A stretch of 64,000 nt of DNA, from contig JASANG010001091.1 of the NCBI GenBank assembly GCA_030248215.1, forward strand, positions 62,501 through 126,500, written 5' to 3'. Below are positions 61,611-64,000 of the stretch, one piece after another (within the stretch, counting starts at the first letter, position 1; every line of letters starts with the position of its first letter). A program made the translations under genes and the position numbers. Origin of the DNA: Enoplolaimus lenunculus (Eukaryota > Nematoda > Enoplea > Enoplida > Thoracostomopsidae). The notes under the pieces were generated by a model. The model was given only the letters and a program-made list of their open reading frames with translations. It did no database searches and had not been told where the DNA came from.

Positions 61611-61665
61611 CGGCCGCGTGGTGTAATGTGTAGTGCGCTTGACTTGCACGTGAGTCTGGCTCTGG
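61611..61665 (+). other. tRNA-like 5' half (relic)
   Basis: GGCCGCGTGGTGTAATGTG, then TAGTGCGCTTGACTTGCACG, looks like the D-arm and anticodon arm of a tRNA. It runs straight into a hAT-type MITE fragment with no box B. Not a functional tRNA. Confidence 0.35.
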
Positions 61666-61925
61666 AAGAAATTTTGCAGAAGGTTCCGGCAATTTCCGTA
61701 GTGAAATCTTACATTTTAGAAAAATTTACCGGTTTTTCGCGTTTCGTTTTAACTTTTGGTACAATTATGAGGAAAAAATTGCCGAGATTTTGTAAAAAAT
61801 AAAACCAAACGATTTAACAATACATAACAGATATTTGCTAACATTAACGAGTTAAACACCATTTTAACGAAGTAATTTTGCCTCATATCGGCTTCATTTC
61901 TGGCTCCAATATTTTTCACCTCCGT
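61656..61925. mobile_element. hAT-type MITE fragment (H family)
   Basis: Follows the H1 interior in order: TTCCGGCAATTTCCGTAGTG, a TTTCGCGTTTCGTT segment, ATTAACGAGTTAAACACC, and TCTGGCTCCAATATTTTTCA at the end. Outer CAGGG and CCCTG ends are missing. Confidence 0.55.
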
Positions 61926-63283
61926 ACACAAGTAATTGCAGGGTATTTTAAATACTGGGGCTACAGAAGAACAGAGGAAACCTTGGGAAATATAGGAGTT
62001 GATAGAAAAATATAGTGAGTCTAACGGGGTTAGTTTTACTGTTCTTAAACTGGGGATAGCCATTTTAACGGGATTAATTAAGCAGGAATTGCCAATATTA
62101 CTTAAAGGCCGTCCCATTGCTCCTGGATAGCAAAGTACCAGGTGAACACACAAAATTATAATTGGGACAGTGGGTGTGAAAAGTTGATAATTCGCTAGTT
62201 TGAAGGCCTCAAATCACAAATTAGGTTTGTTTTTTCTCGATATTATGCGAATAGCTCCGTACTGCCCCACTCAATACCGATATGACACCGAATATCACTA
62301 GCAACTGGCTCACAATTACCGAAGTTCTCTAAATGTCCGAAAGCCGTATGCAACTGCGTACCCCCGTGAGAATTACTCATAATTTTCCAGATTCCCACAA
62401 ATTCCTTCCAAACTAATCCCGTTAGAATTACACCCAAAATTGTTTAGATCCCAAGAGCGATTTCATATATAAAGCTAGAACTTTTTCTTAAAAAGGCTGT
62501 TCCAAACTGATGCCAACCCAAAATAGAGCAGGTGTAAAAGCGTTTTAAGAAAAAGTTTACATCTGAAATTTGCCGCAGTTTCCACATATGCAATTATATC
62601 TCTATTAACCATTTAGATTTTTTTTAAATGTGAGATTAATATATCGATGCACTTGAAAACTATTTCTGTTGTCACAGAAAAAACTGTTCAAGAAAAGTGT
62701 GAAATGAAAATTGTTCAACTAAAACCAAGCTTAAAGCTGGGGCGATCCAAACAGAACACTGGCCCCAATAAATTTACTTCCCCAAAAACTTAACATATGC
62801 ATATATTAATAAAATATTTAGCACGTACCATGCATGAGCGAATCATTTCAAATTCTGTCTTCAATTTTAACACCATGCAACAGAACGCTGAAATGCGGGA
62901 TTCACGTTATAACCGGGGCAGGCTGGACACGGTTTGTCCCATGTTGATTCGACGTCAACATTAAAATTCGAGCACTCATATCGGGTGAACTGACAAAAGT
63001 CGAATGTCATATTAAATTTACTTACTTACAAAACACCGCTCTCAGAAGACCAATATGTACAAGAGTCCGTATGTCACGTGATACTGAGGGACATTTATGC
63101 GAATATCATGTGCTAATAAAAACGGAAAGTCGGACGGCAGAGACACAGCTGTGTTTAAAATACCAAATACACGTCTGCAAATTCATTTCCGGCATAAAAC
63201 CGATTAGAAAAACAGTGTCATAATTCAAAAATTCAAATTTAAATTTCTACTATCATATGATATTCAACAGGATAATTTTGGTA

Positions 63284-63524
63284 CACTGCAAAAAATGGTG
63301 AGTCAAATTGACTCTCACCGAAATAGGCTTTTCGAGACTACACAAACTGAGTCAAATGCGACTCAGTCAGAGTCAAATTTGACTCTTCGGGCGACTCGGG
63401 TGAGTCGAATTTGACTATGGCGGAGTCGAATTTGACTCCGGCGGAGTCGAATTTGACTTAACTTGTGTAGTCCGGAAAAGCGTATTTCGGAGAGAGTCAA
63501 TTCGACTCACCAGTTTTTGCAGTG
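63284..63524. mobile_element. MITE family C, copy 3, nested
   Basis: CACTGCAAAAAATGGTGAGT ends, TA on both sides. The centre is enlarged by tandem GGCGGAGTCGAATTTGACTC units, making it the longest of the four copies (241 bp). Confidence 0.9.
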
Positions 63525-63676
63525 TATGTTACCTCAAGTATGCAGACATTTGAAAATATATCATATGATATTCGCTGACAATACGTCAAATATTATATGA
63601 TTTTGAAGGACAAAAGGTGACCTTACACAAGTTGATAGCAGACAAATCCGACTTTTTGCATATGATATAGTGTCTA

Positions 63677-63778
63677 CACAGCAAAAAATGGTGAGTCAAA
63701 TTGACTCTCTCCGAAATAGGCTCTACGGGACTACACAAACTGAGTCAAATTCGAGTCCACTCACCATTTTTTGCAGTG
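63677..63778. mobile_element. MITE family C, copy 4, short, nested
   Basis: CACAGCAAAAAATGGTGAGT start and CACCATTTTTTGCAGTG end, TA on both sides, only 102 bp. The right arm is truncated internally, as expected of deletion inside a hairpin. Confidence 0.85.
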
Positions 63779-64000
63779 TATTAGCAGACAAAATGTTACC
63801 CAATAGGCTATAGGAACAAAACCTGTCCCAAGCTGCCCCGGTTATAACGTGAACCCAGCATGTATTGTATATATTTGCTCTAAGCGACAAATGTAGTTGA
63901 TTACGTCGTTTCGATTTAATACAATCTGTGATTCAATAACAATTTTTCCTTTTTTGTTCCAACGGATGTATCAAAGAAAAAAGTTGGTCGATTCAAACAC

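Larger units (their letters stand above)
62894..63862. mobile_element. MITE family L, with two nested family C MITEs
   Basis: Long inverted ends: TTCACGTTATAACCGGGGCA at 62901 and its complement at 63836-63855, extended on the inner side by GACA.GGTTT. Two family C elements (63284-63524 and 63677-63778) are inserted inside; without them it would be about 620 bp. No coding capacity. TSD unclear. Confidence 0.75.

Overview
The window is animal nuclear DNA, AT-rich, with GT-AG introns and many short inverted-repeat DNA transposons (MITEs). Four proteins can be rebuilt across their introns by frame and family similarity. They are NAA35, the NatC auxiliary subunit (minus, 10757-33074, 20 exons, 734 aa); URB2/Npa2, a 60S ribosome-biogenesis factor (minus, 35854-47191, 15 exons, 1731 aa); an MPV17L2-like mitochondrial membrane protein (minus, 49712-51388, 4 exons, 197 aa); and an SLC13 sodium/dicarboxylate or sulfate symporter (plus, 55604-60484, 2 exons, 755 aa). 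The left edge holds the last two coding exons of a neuromedin-U/pyrokinin/CAPA-type peptide receptor, followed on the minus strand by a small secreted eight-cysteine, defensin-like peptide.

The gene set and neuropeptide receptor indicate a bilaterian invertebrate. T-rich acceptors ending TTTTAG or TTTCAG and TTAGGC-type hexamers inside MITEs would fit a nematode, but that is only a hint and I make no firm call.

Layout. 1-10.7 kb: receptor 3' end, defensin-like gene, several MITEs, one unrecognised 257-codon ORF. 10.7-33.1 kb: NAA35, whose 11.2-kb intron 9 is a transposon sink (two inverted copies of one MITE near its ends, minisatellites, a GC-rich 5-bp-TSD element, a broken pogo-like transposase). 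33.1-35.8 kb: satellite and palindromic DNA. 35.8-51.4 kb: URB2 and the MPV17L2-like gene in tandem on the minus strand. 51.4-55.3 kb: intergenic repeats. 55.3-60.7 kb: SLC13, with MITEs just before exon 1, just after exon 1, in the intron, and 5 bases after the stop. 60.7-64 kb: nested MITEs only.

The four main genes do not form a pathway; they are ordinary single-copy housekeeping or transport genes. The most unusual content is mobile. One MITE family has the TTAA target and CCC... ends of piggyBac elements yet carries a tRNA-Gly(CCC)-like pol III promoter (three copies). A second family carries TTAGGC arrays. A third, unclassified, has CTGGCTTCTCCACAGC ends, G/C homopolymer arms and perfect 5-bp target duplications. 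No rRNA, CRISPR array, retrovirus-like element or intact autonomous transposon was seen.
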